From positions 1 to 64,000 of the forward strand of contig JARKPK010000051.1 in NCBI GenBank assembly GCA_029975295.1: DNA of 64,000 nt, given 5' to 3'. The notes under the pieces were generated by a model. The model saw nothing but the letters and a program-made list of their open reading frames with translations. It was not told the DNA's origin and made no database searches. Positions 1 to 8,027 of the stretch are shown here, in pieces (positions within the stretch are counted from its first letter, which is position 1; every line of letters begins with the position of its first letter). This DNA is from Thermoguttaceae bacterium (GTDB taxonomy: Bacteria; Planctomycetota; Planctomycetia; Pirellulales; Thermoguttaceae). The position numbers and the translations under genes are program-made.

Positions 1-1
1 C

Positions 2-973
2 GTGGCGCAGGTATTGCCCCTCCTGGAGCTGGATTTCGTGCAGCGGGAGCACGCTCGCCTGCCCAAGCGCTACCTGGGGGCTATCGTCGCTGTCGGCCGC
101 GACCCTACGCCGGCCCTGCTGGCCCTCGCAACCATAGCGCCGGAGCGGGTGCACCTGATCTATACGGAGGAAGGCGAGCCCGTGGTGGAGCAAGTGGCGC
201 CGCAGTTGCAGCCGGCGCCGACGCCCTATGACCGCTCGCGAGTGGATGAACAACCCATTCTGCAGGCCTATGCGGCCGCGCGCGAAGTGCACCGTGATTG
301 GGGCGCGCCGGAGGCGGTCGCCATCTGCCTGACGGGCGGGCCCGAAGCGTTGAGCGCAGGCTTGGCCATGGCCGCCTATGCCATCGAAGGCGGGGCGAGC
401 CGCGACTTCCAACGGGCAAAGCGGTGGATGCTCGACGCTCCGGCGGCGTGGGACGAACTTCTCGGGCGCATCGCGCGGGCAACAGTCCGATACCTCAACG
501 CGCAGATCGACGCCGGCGCGCAGTTGGTGCAACTGTTCGATAGTTGGGTCGGTTGTCTCTCTCCGGCCGACTACCGCCGCAGCGTCCTGCCGCACTCGCA
601 AGCGGTGATCGAAAATCTCCGGCCCGGCGTGCCGGTGATCCACTTCGCCACGGGCAACCCGGCGCTGCTGCCGCTGCTGGCCGAGGCGGGCGGATCGCGG
701 CGCAACGATCTGGTCTTGGGTGTCGATTGGCGCATCGCCCTAGACGAGGCGTGGCGGGCCGCAGGCGCCGATTTGGCTCTCCAGGGCAACCTCGATCCGG
801 CCGTGCTTCTAACCTCGCCCGAGGTCGTTCGCCGCGAGGCCCAGGCCGTGCTCCGCGCCGCCGGCGGGCGGCCCGGCCATATCTTCAACCTCGGCCATGG
901 CGTGTTTCCGCAAACGCCGGTCGAGAACGTGCTGACGTTGATCGAAACGGTCAAACAGCATGTGCACGAGTGA
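2..973 (+). CDS. CARF-like domain joined to C-terminal part of uroporphyrinogen decarboxylase (HemE); 5' end at window edge
   Basis: Residues ~130-323 are a clear HemE C-terminal region: the YAIEGGASRDF helix, QLFDSWVG, PVIHFATGN, LGVDWR, LQGNLDP and FNLGHGVFPQTPVENV. HemE decarboxylates uroporphyrinogen III in haem synthesis. Residues ~24-125 are not HemE. They read like the CARF domain of CRISPR-associated TIGR02710-type proteins: a first strand and loop IVAVGRDPTP, a second strand RVHLIYTEE, and LTGGPEALSAGLAMAAY resembling the usual TGGTK-Ms-aGLa motif. The HemE N-terminal half, which holds the substrate-binding arginines and the catalytic Asp, is absent, so decarboxylase activity is not expected. 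The join falls near residues 125-130 (about 374-391). GTG at 2 is the first possible start, but the frame may begin outside the window. It may be a real fusion, a recombination product or an assembly misjoin. Confidence 0.6.
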   Translation: MAQVLPLLELDFVQREHARLPKRYLGAIVAVGRDPTPALLALATIAPERVHLIYTEEGEPVVEQVAPQLQPAPTPYDRSRVDEQPILQAYAAAREVHRDWGAPEAVAICLTGGPEALSAGLAMAAYAIEGGASRDFQRAKRWMLDAPAAWDELLGRIARATVRYLNAQIDAGAQLVQLFDSWVGCLSPADYRRSVLPHSQAVIENLRPGVPVIHFATGNPALLPLLAEAGGSRRNDLVLGVDWRIALDEAWRAAGADLALQGNLDPAVLLTSPEVVRREAQAVLRAAGGRPGHIFNLGHGVFPQTPVENVLTLIETVKQHVHE

Positions 974-1122
974 TTCTCAAGGGATCGCACGGTGCCGGCG
1001 TTCTCGTCCCTCTCGTTCGGCCGTCGGCGATCACACGGCCGATCTCTGCGCTGGTTGTCGGCATGGGGCCGGCCGATCGACGGGGACGACGCTCAACCCG
1101 CACGCAGCGCCGTTCCCGATTG

Positions 1123-1416
1123 TCATGCGGCCGAATCGCCGGAGCAATCGCACGTCGGTTCTGTCCCGAAAACCACGCTGCGGATCAGAGCGCGGGCGCA
1201 ACCGATGCCGCATTGAACAGTGATCGCCGAAGTCAAACAGTTCTTGGCGCACGCCCCGCACTCCATGCAGTCATCGCGACGATGAATCTTCGCTTTCCGG
1301 TTTTCGATGACGAACACGCCTTGGGGGCAGACATTGACGCACATCCGGCAACCGACGCACTTCGCCTCATCGACCGTCAAAGAGACGACGCCGGAGATGT
1401 ATTGGAAACCGTTCAT
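1123..1416 (-). CDS. hgcB: Mercury-methylation ferredoxin HgcB
   Basis: A 97-residue ferredoxin with two complete CX2CX2CX3C motifs (Cys20/23/26/30 and Cys50/53/56/60), so two [4Fe-4S] clusters. Downstream is CGIGCARALI with Cys73, the position of the extra conserved cysteine of HgcB, and a tail with EPTCDC (Cys89, Cys91). HgcB is thought to pass electrons to the corrinoid of HgcA and to help deliver Hg(II). The start ATG has a strong AGGGAGG ribosome site. It follows hgcA on the same strand after a 215-nt gap. Two features differ from the well-known form: there is no adjacent Cys-Cys pair at the extreme C terminus, and the second cluster motif is followed by Leu instead of Pro. Without hgcA next door it could be taken for a generic 2[4Fe-4S] ferredoxin; the neighbour makes HgcB the better call. 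Confidence 0.8.
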   Translation of the reverse strand: MNGFQYISGVVSLTVDEAKCVGCRMCVNVCPQGVFVIENRKAKIHRRDDCMECGACAKNCLTSAITVQCGIGCARALIRSVVFGTEPTCDCSGDSAA

Positions 1417-1631
1417 CCTCGAAGCCTCCCTTAGCCGATTGCTTCAACCCTTGCGCTAAAACACGGGGAATCAGCGAGCCTTGCGTTGGACCGACCGGTC
1501 TGTTGCCGTAAGGGGGCGCCCTTGTGCTTCTTCACGGAACATCTCCTCGCAAGCGGAATAGGCGGCCGGCGCGAATCGCCGCCGAAACGCGCAGGCTCGT
1601 TGTTCGCGTCGTGTTCGACTTTGTGAATGAC

Positions 1632-2780
1632 CTAGGCAACAAAACGGCCGAGCAACCAGAGGATCGCCGCGACCGCGATGCCCGCAATTTGCAACGGCAA
1701 TGCCCGTCGCACTTCCCAGCGAACTCCGGAAACCGACGTATAAGGCGTCACGCCCGTGAAATCCATCAATACGTAGCTGGCAATCACTGGAAACGCTATG
1801 CACCAACCGGCGATTTCCAGCGGCGTGAACCGACCGACCGAACCCCACGCCACAGCGGCAACAAAGGCCACCGCAATGCATGCGCCCAACCACGCTCCTT
1901 TGCAGGAGAAGGCTCGGCCCGGAAGCCAGGGCAACAGCGTCGCGCCGAACAGCACCGCAGACAAAACGGCGAAGAGCATCAAAAGGCCTGAAGGCAAACC
2001 GCTGCTGACGAAACCTTCCCACGAACATCCTTCGCGACCGAACGACGCGAGAATCGCCAATGCGGCGGATGCGACACTGGCCTTGCGCGCCCACTGCACC
2101 AATTCGACGGGGACAAGCGTTACGCGATCTTTGAGCGCGAAGCGAACAAGGTGCATTGAGGGCGATTTGAAACCGTCGTCCAGGAATTGAGGAACGTCCG
2201 TCGCCCTTACGGGCCCGAATAGGACGCGGAAGCCGCTCCGTGTGCGCGCCTCGCCGGCGCTGACTCCCACCGCGCCCAACTGGGGCGCTATCAGCACGTC
2301 GTGCGAGACGATCTTAGCCAAGCCCGTTGCCTGCGTTCTCCGCACCAGCTCGTCGGTCGAAAACGTCCCTTTGGCCGCTGCGCACCAGACGTTGACGCCT
2401 TTGGTGTCCAAGACGAGGACCCAGGCGTTTCGACCGGCCAACTGCGACCTCAGTTGATCGAAGGAGAGCTTGTAGTTCGCGGTTGCGAGAATCGGCGAGT
2501 TCTCATCGGGCGACCCGACGGCGTAAAGCCCGGGCGGCACGCGAAAACTCATGCGTCCGATCGCCCAACGGACCTTCCAAGCGCCGAGCCGATCGCGCCA
2601 GGTCAGGGTTGTCGACACGATGGGCACGTCGCCGACCGGCGTGGGGATTCGTCCAACCACCCACGGGAGCGACCATACGGCCGGATCAGAAACCGGTTGA
2701 CACGGGCCGGCGTAATCGGCGGTCGCCGCTTGCGGTTTGCGGCAACAGCACTTATTCGGCTGAGTTGACGCTGCTTCCAC
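1632..2780 (-). CDS. hgcA: Mercury-methylation corrinoid membrane protein HgcA
   Basis: 382 residues from a GTG start chosen because GAGGAGG lies 6-7 nt upstream; the start overlaps the end of arsR by 29 nt. HgcA transfers a methyl group from its corrinoid to Hg(II), producing methylmercury. Residues ~30-225 form the corrinoid-binding domain related to the CFeSP family, with the cap-helix motif GVNVWCAAAKGTFSTDELVRR; Cys133 is the predicted cobalt ligand. Residues ~232-381 hold five hydrophobic spans, with the family block LMDFTGVTPYTSVSGV before the last one. The published signature is N(V/I)WCA(A/G)GK; here the Gly is Ala (NVWCAAAK). The N terminus carries an unusual Cys11-Cys12-Cys13 run plus Cys27. 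No other family combines this cap helix with this membrane domain, so the identity is secure; activity with the changed motif is not. Confidence 0.9.
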   Translation of the reverse strand: MEAASTQPNKCCCRKPQAATADYAGPCQPVSDPAVWSLPWVVGRIPTPVGDVPIVSTTLTWRDRLGAWKVRWAIGRMSFRVPPGLYAVGSPDENSPILATANYKLSFDQLRSQLAGRNAWVLVLDTKGVNVWCAAAKGTFSTDELVRRTQATGLAKIVSHDVLIAPQLGAVGVSAGEARTRSGFRVLFGPVRATDVPQFLDDGFKSPSMHLVRFALKDRVTLVPVELVQWARKASVASAALAILASFGREGCSWEGFVSSGLPSGLLMLFAVLSAVLFGATLLPWLPGRAFSCKGAWLGACIAVAFVAAVAWGSVGRFTPLEIAGWCIAFPVIASYVLMDFTGVTPYTSVSGVRWEVRRALPLQIAGIAVAAILWLLGRFVA

Positions 2781-3153
2781 GTCGTGCCTCCTCTTCGCGT
2801 TTCTGGCGGCGGCAGAGTTCAGAAGGATCCATCGAGAGAACGCGCCGCAACCGATTCCGCATGCCGTGCGACGCCGTGTCAGCACCCGCCCAACCGAGGA
2901 CCGACTTTAGCAGTTCGCGGCCGTCGGCGGCGATGCGATAGTGCATCCATCGCCCTTGTTTTCGGGCGGTGACGACCCCGGCCGCCCGCAACGTCGTCAA
3001 GTGTTCGGAGACGGTCGAGGGCGCGAGACGAAGCAATTCGACGATCTGGCAGACGCAAAGCGATTGTTCTCGCAGGGCCAGCGCGATCTTCAACCGGCTT
3101 TCGTCTCCAAGCGAACGAAGAATCCGACAGACCCCGGAGAGACTTCGCGGCAT
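2752..3153 (-). CDS. arsR: ArsR-family transcriptional repressor upstream of hgcAB
   Basis: A 133-residue winged-helix repressor. It has ILRSLGDESRLKIALAL (helix 1-2), a SLCVCQIVELL segment equivalent to the ELCVCDL metal/metalloid-sensing helix (Cys33, Cys35), the recognition helix APSTVSEHLTTLRAAGVV and the wing ARKQGRWMHYRI. The ATG at 3153 was chosen over one at 3174 because AAGGGA sits 7 nt upstream of it and the predicted transcription start lies near 3182. It is the first gene of the arsR-hgcA-hgcB unit. Known family behaviour suggests that it represses its own operon until a thiophilic ion (As(III), Sb(III) or possibly Hg(II)) binds the Cys pair; ArsR-type control of hgcAB has been described in a sulfate reducer. 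The inducer here is inference. Confidence 0.87.
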   Translation of the reverse strand: MPRSLSGVCRILRSLGDESRLKIALALREQSLCVCQIVELLRLAPSTVSEHLTTLRAAGVVTARKQGRWMHYRIAADGRELLKSVLGWAGADTASHGMRNRLRRVLSMDPSELCRRQKREEEARRGSSVNSAE

Positions 3154-3174
3154 CGCACGATCCCTTGATGACAT

Positions 3175-3219
3175 TTCGGCAATCGCCGAATTGTAATCGA
3201 CCGATTCCCGGCCGGTCAA
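3175..3219 (-). promoter_or_regulatory. Promoter and operator-like palindrome of arsR-hgcAB
   Basis: Read on the minus strand, TTGACC (3219-3214) and TACAAT (3195-3190) are separated by 18 nt, a good housekeeping-type promoter. Directly downstream, covering the expected transcription start, is a palindrome with 6-bp arms and a 4-nt spacer (plus strand TTCGGCAATCGCCGAA, 3175-3190). The position fits an autoregulatory ArsR operator. The arrangement is seen in the sequence; binding by the repressor is inferred. Confidence 0.6.
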
Positions 3220-3652
3220 TCGCAGAATACGAATCTCTGCGGCCCGGCCGCGACCCGGCGGCCCGGGCGGCTGTTGCGCGGGAATCGGCCGGCGCGAGCT
3301 CTCGCGCCGCTGAAATAGTGTGGGCCGCCGACGCGCGATGGCCGAGGGTTGCGAAAGCCACGGTGGGGCTTCCCGCGGCCGAAGCGAGGCGTATATTGGC
3401 CGGCAGTAGGCCGCCGGCACGGGGCGGCCGGCAGGGATCGGTCGGCAGTGATCACCGGCGGAGATTGCAGAAGTCGATCATTGCCGCAAACAAACGTCGG
3501 TCGTCGCGGGCGGCGCTGGTTGGGCGGCCGCCCCGGCAATCATTGCTGCGGTTCGCCGTTGTCGCCGACGTCGGTCGCCCGATTAGCGAAGTGTTTCGCT
3601 CGACCCCCGTTCTTTCTCCGTGCATCGTTCCCTTCAAACCGAGGCGCCAAAC
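3220..3652. other. Intergenic region between arsR promoter and yjbQ
   Basis: About 430 nt between divergent genes. Beyond the arsR promoter I see no convincing coding frame, RNA gene or repeat. It must hold the yjbQ promoter, but no clear -35/-10 pair stands out. Confidence 0.5.
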
Positions 3653-4075
3653 GTGAAATCGCTCACCGAGTATCTGACGTTTACCGTTCCTTCGCGGGTG
3701 GGGTTCATCAACATCACGCCGCAAGTCGAGGATGCCGTCCGCCGCAGCGGGATCAAAGAAGGCTTCGTTCTCTGCAATGCCATGCACATCACCGCCTCGG
3801 TGTTCATCAACGACGACGAATCGGGTTTGCACGAAGATTACAAGCGTTGGTTGGAAAAGCTGGCCCCATTCGACGGGTCGCCGAAGACCTATCAGCACAA
3901 CCGCACCGGTGAAGACAATGCCGACGCCCACATGAAGCGGCAAGTGATGGGCCGCGAGGTCGTTGTGGCAGTCACCGACGGGCGACTGGACTTCGGGCCC
4001 TGGGAGCAGATATTCTACGGGGAGTTCGACGGGCGTCGGCCCAAGCGGGTGCTGATCAAGGTTCTTGGCGAGTGA
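3653..4075 (+). CDS. YjbQ family protein (UPF0047), thiamine-phosphate-synthase-like
   Basis: 140 residues, the usual family length. Family motifs are [23 protein letters not shown], the LEKLAPFD segment, [21 protein letters not shown] (the His-containing metal and phosphate site) and [16 protein letters not shown]. YjbQ proteins are small trimeric enzymes that can complement thiamine-phosphate synthase in vivo; the physiological reaction is unsettled. GTG at 3653 was preferred over the ATG at 3620 because the family begins at KSLTEYL and a GAGGCG motif precedes it. It is followed after ~115 nt by a macrodomain gene on the same strand. Confidence 0.85.
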   Translation: MKSLTEYLTFTVPSRVGFINITPQVEDAVRRSGIKEGFVLCNAMHITASVFINDDESGLHEDYKRWLEKLAPFDGSPKTYQHNRTGEDNADAHMKRQVMGREVVVAVTDGRLDFGPWEQIFYGEFDGRRPKRVLIKVLGE

Positions 4076-4190
4076 TCGGCCGGCAAACGGGTGCGGCCCA
4101 TCGTGCGAGCCGGCTTTCGCCCGGGCGGTGGGCCAACGGCCGACGGATGCGACGATCGTTTGGCCGACCGCTGCGCGGAGGTTGCCCACC

Positions 4191-4745
4191 ATGGAACGAC
4201 GAATCGGAGCGACGCGGATCGAGTTGGTCGAGGGCGACATCACCGAGCAGCGAGTCGATGCGATCGTCAACGCGGCCAACAGCCGCTTGGCCGGCGGCGG
4301 CGGGGTCGATGGGGCGATTCATCGCCGCGGCGGTTCGGAGATCATGGCCGAAACGGCCGCGCGCTATCCCGACGGCTGCCCGACCGGCTCGGCGGTGATC
4401 AGCGGGGCGGGCCGACTGCCCGCCAAATATGTGATTCACGCCGTCGGCCCCGTCTATCGCGACGGCTCGCACCGTGAAGCCGAGTTGTTGGCCGCTGCCT
4501 ATCGGCGGGCGCTGGAATTGGCCGTCGAGCATCAATGCCGCAGCGTGGCTTTGCCCGCGCTGAGCGCCGGCGCCTACGGTTATCCGATGGAAGAGGCCTC
4601 GCGGGTGGCGTTGCGCACTGCGATCGATTTTTTGCGCGAGTGCGGCGAGCCAGAGGTGGTTCGCTTTGTCTTGTTCGGCCGCGCCGCGTTCGACGCCTTC
4701 GTTCGGAGCCTGCAAGCGGAACTGCCTGCCGACGCGCCGGCGTAG
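4191..4745 (+). CDS. Macrodomain protein (MacroD-type, O-acetyl-ADP-ribose deacetylase / ADP-ribosyl hydrolase)
   Basis: 184 residues covering one macrodomain. IELVEGDITEQRVDAIVNAANSRLAGGGGVDGAIHRRGG is the classic MacroD signature: GDIT, NAAN and the GGGVDGAIH loop that contacts ADP-ribose. PALSAGAYGYPMEEA is the second phosphate loop. Such enzymes remove ADP-ribose from acetyl-ADP-ribose or from modified acidic residues. GGAGG 9 nt upstream supports the ATG. It sits near yjbQ with no obvious pathway link. A second macrodomain in the window (DarG, ~14.7 kb) belongs to a different, antitoxin subfamily. Confidence 0.9.
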   Translation: MERRIGATRIELVEGDITEQRVDAIVNAANSRLAGGGGVDGAIHRRGGSEIMAETAARYPDGCPTGSAVISGAGRLPAKYVIHAVGPVYRDGSHREAELLAAAYRRALELAVEHQCRSVALPALSAGAYGYPMEEASRVALRTAIDFLRECGEPEVVRFVLFGRAAFDAFVRSLQAELPADAPA

Positions 4746-4986
4746 CCCAACTGCGCCAACACTCGGGAGATCTGCCCGCCGCTTGGCTGCGGCGCCGCGC
4801 ATGCCCGCGCGGCCTGCGATTGGGGCGGCCCGACCGACCAAATGAACAGAGGGACGTTCTCGCCGCGTCGCGCGTATCGGCGCAGATCGGCGCGGCTGGC
4901 GCTCACGCGGCGCGAGTGCCGCCGGACTGTCGTGCAACCGCTGCGCCGTGCCGATGCGCGAAGCAACGGCTCGGCGGTTCACCGGC

Positions 4987-6444
4987 TCATTGGAATGGGT
5001 CGGCCGGTTCTTGCGGTCGCTGCGGGCGGTTTCCCGCAGGGGCGCCATCGCCCGCCTCGGCACGCTGGGTTGGACGCTCAGCCGCCGGCTGATCGCCGCC
5101 TTGGCCCAAGCCCTCTTGCTGCGTGGCGGGCCGCGAACCGGGGGCCGCGGGCACATTGTACGCCAGGGGGGCGGCAAGCTGCGCTTCGTGCAGGCATTGC
5201 ACCAATCCGCGCTCGCCGATCAACAACAGACGATCATTGCGGTCGTTGGCCGGCGAGAGGGCGAAATCGCCATAGAGCAAGGTCGCGTGGCGCTGGCCCG
5301 TCTGGGCGTCGAGGGCCAACAGCCGCCGCGACTGATCGACGGCGTAAACATACGATTTTCCCATGGCCAAGAACTGCACCACGCCGTTGGCCCACCAAAG
5401 TTCGCGGCCCTCGCGGGCATCGAGGCAAAACATGCCGTCGTTGCTCGTGCAAACGAAAACGCGGTCGTCGATCACCACCGGCGGGGTGAGAATCGAGCCG
5501 CCCGTGGAGAACTTCCAGTTCAACCGGCCTTCCATGGTGATGCCGCTGACGAAGCCGTCGAGCCCGGCCGCGATAATCAGTCCGCGGTCGCCCACCGTTT
5601 TCGGATTCGGCAGCACGAATGCCGGCTGCGCGGCGAAACCCAATGGCGCGGTCATGCGGTTCTTCACATAGAACGAGTCTTTGACCTGCCGTTCTAGAAT
5701 GCCGATGTTCAGGTAGCCTTCACGATTGCTTGCGGCCTGCGAAACCCAAACGCAGTAGGTCCAATCGGCGGTGAACGGCACGATCAGCGGCTGCCAAAGG
5801 CTTCGACCGGCGCCTTGAACCGACAGGGGCGGCTGATAATCGTGCAGAAGCTGCATTCTCGTCGGCGCGGGCTGAGCGGGCGATTCGCCCGGCGAAACGG
5901 TCGCTCCTTCGCCGGCCGGCGGCGCCTCGTCGCCCGACGATTCGCGCTTCTGTTTGACGAAAGGAAAAGCGTAGATCTTGCCGTTGGTGAGCGGGACAAA
6001 CACATGCCGGTCACTCAAGGCGGGCGCCGCGCCGGGGGCCCCGGCCGTCTGCTCTTCTTTCACCACCGAGCCGGTGGCGTTGTCGATCAGGAACAGATTC
6101 GAGCCGTTGATCACGGCCGTCAGCGACGAACCGACCCCCGGCCCCAGCGAGGGATGGTTGGGGTTGCCGACCATCCGGCTCCACAGGCTGCGGCCGGCGG
6201 CAATGTCAATCGCCTGCAACATGCCGCGATTGGTCAGAACGTACAATCGACCATCATGCACCACGGCGTTCTGCACGCGAGCGCGGTCGCGGTCCATCTC
6301 GATCTGATAGAACCAAGCGCGCCGCATGTTCCACTGTTCGGCTCGAGTCTGCGGAATCAATTCGACCGCAAACGCGGCGGCCGCGCCGCCCCACCAACCG
6401 ACAACGACGCAAACCGCAAGATACTTGGCAGCAATCCGACTCAT
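4987..6444 (-). CDS. Secreted PQQ-like beta-propeller protein
   Basis: 485 residues starting with a hydrophobic signal segment (about 6-27, ending at AFA-VEL). Repeated blade motifs follow, such as GRLYVLTNRGMLQAIDIAAGRSLW, DRVFVCTSNDGMFCLDAREGRELWW and SYVYAVDQSRRLLALDAQTG, the pyrroloquinoline-quinone-type propeller pattern also found in BamB. A disordered Ala/Gln/Pro-rich tail ends in ADPFQ. No PQQ dehydrogenase active-site residues are recognisable, so it is more likely a scaffold than an enzyme. A GGGGA ribosome site precedes the ATG. Function unknown. Confidence 0.8.
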   Translation of the reverse strand: MSRIAAKYLAVCVVVGWWGGAAAAFAVELIPQTRAEQWNMRRAWFYQIEMDRDRARVQNAVVHDGRLYVLTNRGMLQAIDIAAGRSLWSRMVGNPNHPSLGPGVGSSLTAVINGSNLFLIDNATGSVVKEEQTAGAPGAAPALSDRHVFVPLTNGKIYAFPFVKQKRESSGDEAPPAGEGATVSPGESPAQPAPTRMQLLHDYQPPLSVQGAGRSLWQPLIVPFTADWTYCVWVSQAASNREGYLNIGILERQVKDSFYVKNRMTAPLGFAAQPAFVLPNPKTVGDRGLIIAAGLDGFVSGITMEGRLNWKFSTGGSILTPPVVIDDRVFVCTSNDGMFCLDAREGRELWWANGVVQFLAMGKSYVYAVDQSRRLLALDAQTGQRHATLLYGDFALSPANDRNDRLLLIGERGLVQCLHEAQLAAPLAYNVPAAPGSRPATQQEGLGQGGDQPAAERPTQRAEAGDGAPAGNRPQRPQEPADPFQ

Positions 6445-6970
6445 TGCTTATCCCCGAATAGATCCTCGTGCGCTGAGATGAGATTCATTCGCTATTATGG
6501 CCTCTCCGACCGGCCGCGCAACCCGCCGGGCCGGCGGTCGGCCGATTCGTTCCGAATCGCTCGTTTGTTTCGAGTCTCAATGTCTAGGTGTCTCTCGCCG
6601 ATGCGCCAGCGCAGTCCGCTGGGCGAACCAGCGGGATGGCCCGCCGGGCGAACGCGGCCTGTCGCGTTGATTGATGCTCGGAATCGCCGTGCAACGCGGC
6701 CGGCCGATAAAACCCCGAATGGCTGCGGACCGAAGACGTTGCCGCGGTCGCGCTGCCGTCCCGAGGATCAAACGGCACACCACTTTATGATAGTTCCGCC
6801 GCGGGCCGAAATCACGCGAAAACTGGCGTTTTTCGACCGGCTCCGGCGAGCCGAGTCGGGCGCTGGGGCGGGCTTTGCCGTCGCTTGGGCGGTTTCTGAG
6901 CCTGCCTGGGCACTGAAAACGGCCCGGCGACGCTCGGTTTTCGGCCTAGAATTGTGCGGGAGGCGTTGCC
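6445..6970. other. Intergenic region, no gene recognised
   Basis: About 525 nt between divergently transcribed genes. Frames crossing it are arginine-rich and look like shadows. It should hold promoters for both neighbours; none is clear enough to mark. Confidence 0.5.
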
Positions 6971-7942
6971 GTGAGTGCCCTGACGGTTTTTCTGTTGGTG
7001 CTGGTTCTCGGGGTGGTCGAGGTGGCCGTCGGGGTCATCTTGGGGGCCTGCTGGCCGCGCCGCGCAAACCGGCCGGCGGATCAGTCTTCCGAGGGCCGAG
7101 AGCTTTGCGATCGCGCCGAATCCGTCCGCCGTCTCTTGGCCGAGGCGGCCGACGAAATGTCGGACCATCAGGCCAAGCTGCAAAAGATCGAGTCGTCGCT
7201 GAGCGAAGCGGCCGACCGCCTTCCGCCAGGGCTGGTGACCGTGATCGCCGAGCTGGTCGAGGTCAACGAACAACTCCGTCGCCGGCTGATCGACTCGGAA
7301 CAGAAATTGTCCGATCAGGCCGCGCAAATCGAATCGCATTACGCGGCCGCGCGGACCGACCCGCTGACCCGGCTGGCGAATCGTCGCGTGTTCGACGAAG
7401 AATTGACGGCCGCGGCCCTGCGTTTTCAGCGCGATGCGACCGTCTCGGCCGTTGCGCTGATCGATGTCGATCATTTCAAACGCCTGAACGATCGCTGGGG
7501 CCATCCGATCGGCGATGCCGCCCTGCGCCGGGTGGCCGACCTGTTGCGCCGCGCCGTCGGCCGCCGCGGGTTGGTTGCGCGGATCGGCGGCGAGGAGTTC
7601 GCCGTCTTGCTGCCTCGCGTCGGGTTGACTGACGCGGCCGTCTTGGCCGACCGCTTGCGCTCCGCCGTGGCGGCCGACCAATGGACCGTCGATGATCATT
7701 CGATGAACGTGACGATCAGCGTCGGTTTGGCGGCTTTCGAACACGATGAAGACGGCCCGCGCCTGCTCCGCCGCGCCGATCAGGCCCTGTATGCCGCCAA
7801 GCGGGGCGGACGCAACGTCGTGTTCCTCCATGACGGCGGGCAGACGCTCCGCTGGGAATCCTCCACTGCCGACGATGCGGGCTGGCACGATCTTTGCGAC
7901 GCCGTTCGCAGCCGGCTTGCCGAGGTGGTCGGCGGGCGTTAG
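6971..7942 (+). CDS. Membrane-anchored GGDEF diguanylate cyclase
   Basis: 323 residues. One N-terminal transmembrane helix (~4-27), a coiled-coil-prone linker (~45-125) and a GGDEF domain (~127-290). The signature is GGEEF at 206-210, with DPLTRLANRR and LIDVDHFKRLNDRWGHPIGD before it and ISVGLA and RADQALYAAKRGGRN after it. It should make cyclic di-GMP from two GTP. The RxxD inhibitory site normally nine residues before GGEEF is absent, so product inhibition through that site is not expected. There is no separate sensor domain; control may go through the coiled coil. GTG start with GGGAGG upstream. Confidence 0.9.
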   Translation: MSALTVFLLVLVLGVVEVAVGVILGACWPRRANRPADQSSEGRELCDRAESVRRLLAEAADEMSDHQAKLQKIESSLSEAADRLPPGLVTVIAELVEVNEQLRRRLIDSEQKLSDQAAQIESHYAAARTDPLTRLANRRVFDEELTAAALRFQRDATVSAVALIDVDHFKRLNDRWGHPIGDAALRRVADLLRRAVGRRGLVARIGGEEFAVLLPRVGLTDAAVLADRLRSAVAADQWTVDDHSMNVTISVGLAAFEHDEDGPRLLRRADQALYAAKRGGRNVVFLHDGGQTLRWESSTADDAGWHDLCDAVRSRLAEVVGGR

Positions 7943-8027
7943 CATGATTGACGCCGTGGCGGCCCCAACGGGGCTGGGCGGCGGACGATCAGCTTGTCGC
8001 GGGCCCCGTGCCGTAGGAGACTCTCTG

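Noticed and set aside
1417-1634. Open frame continuing for about 64 codons after the hgcA TAG stop, up to TAA just before hgcB, suggesting read-through.
   Set aside because: The extension is Arg/Pro/Ala-rich, without similarity to any HgcA or HgcB region, and there is no pyrrolysine or recoding signal. High GC makes stop-free stretches common.
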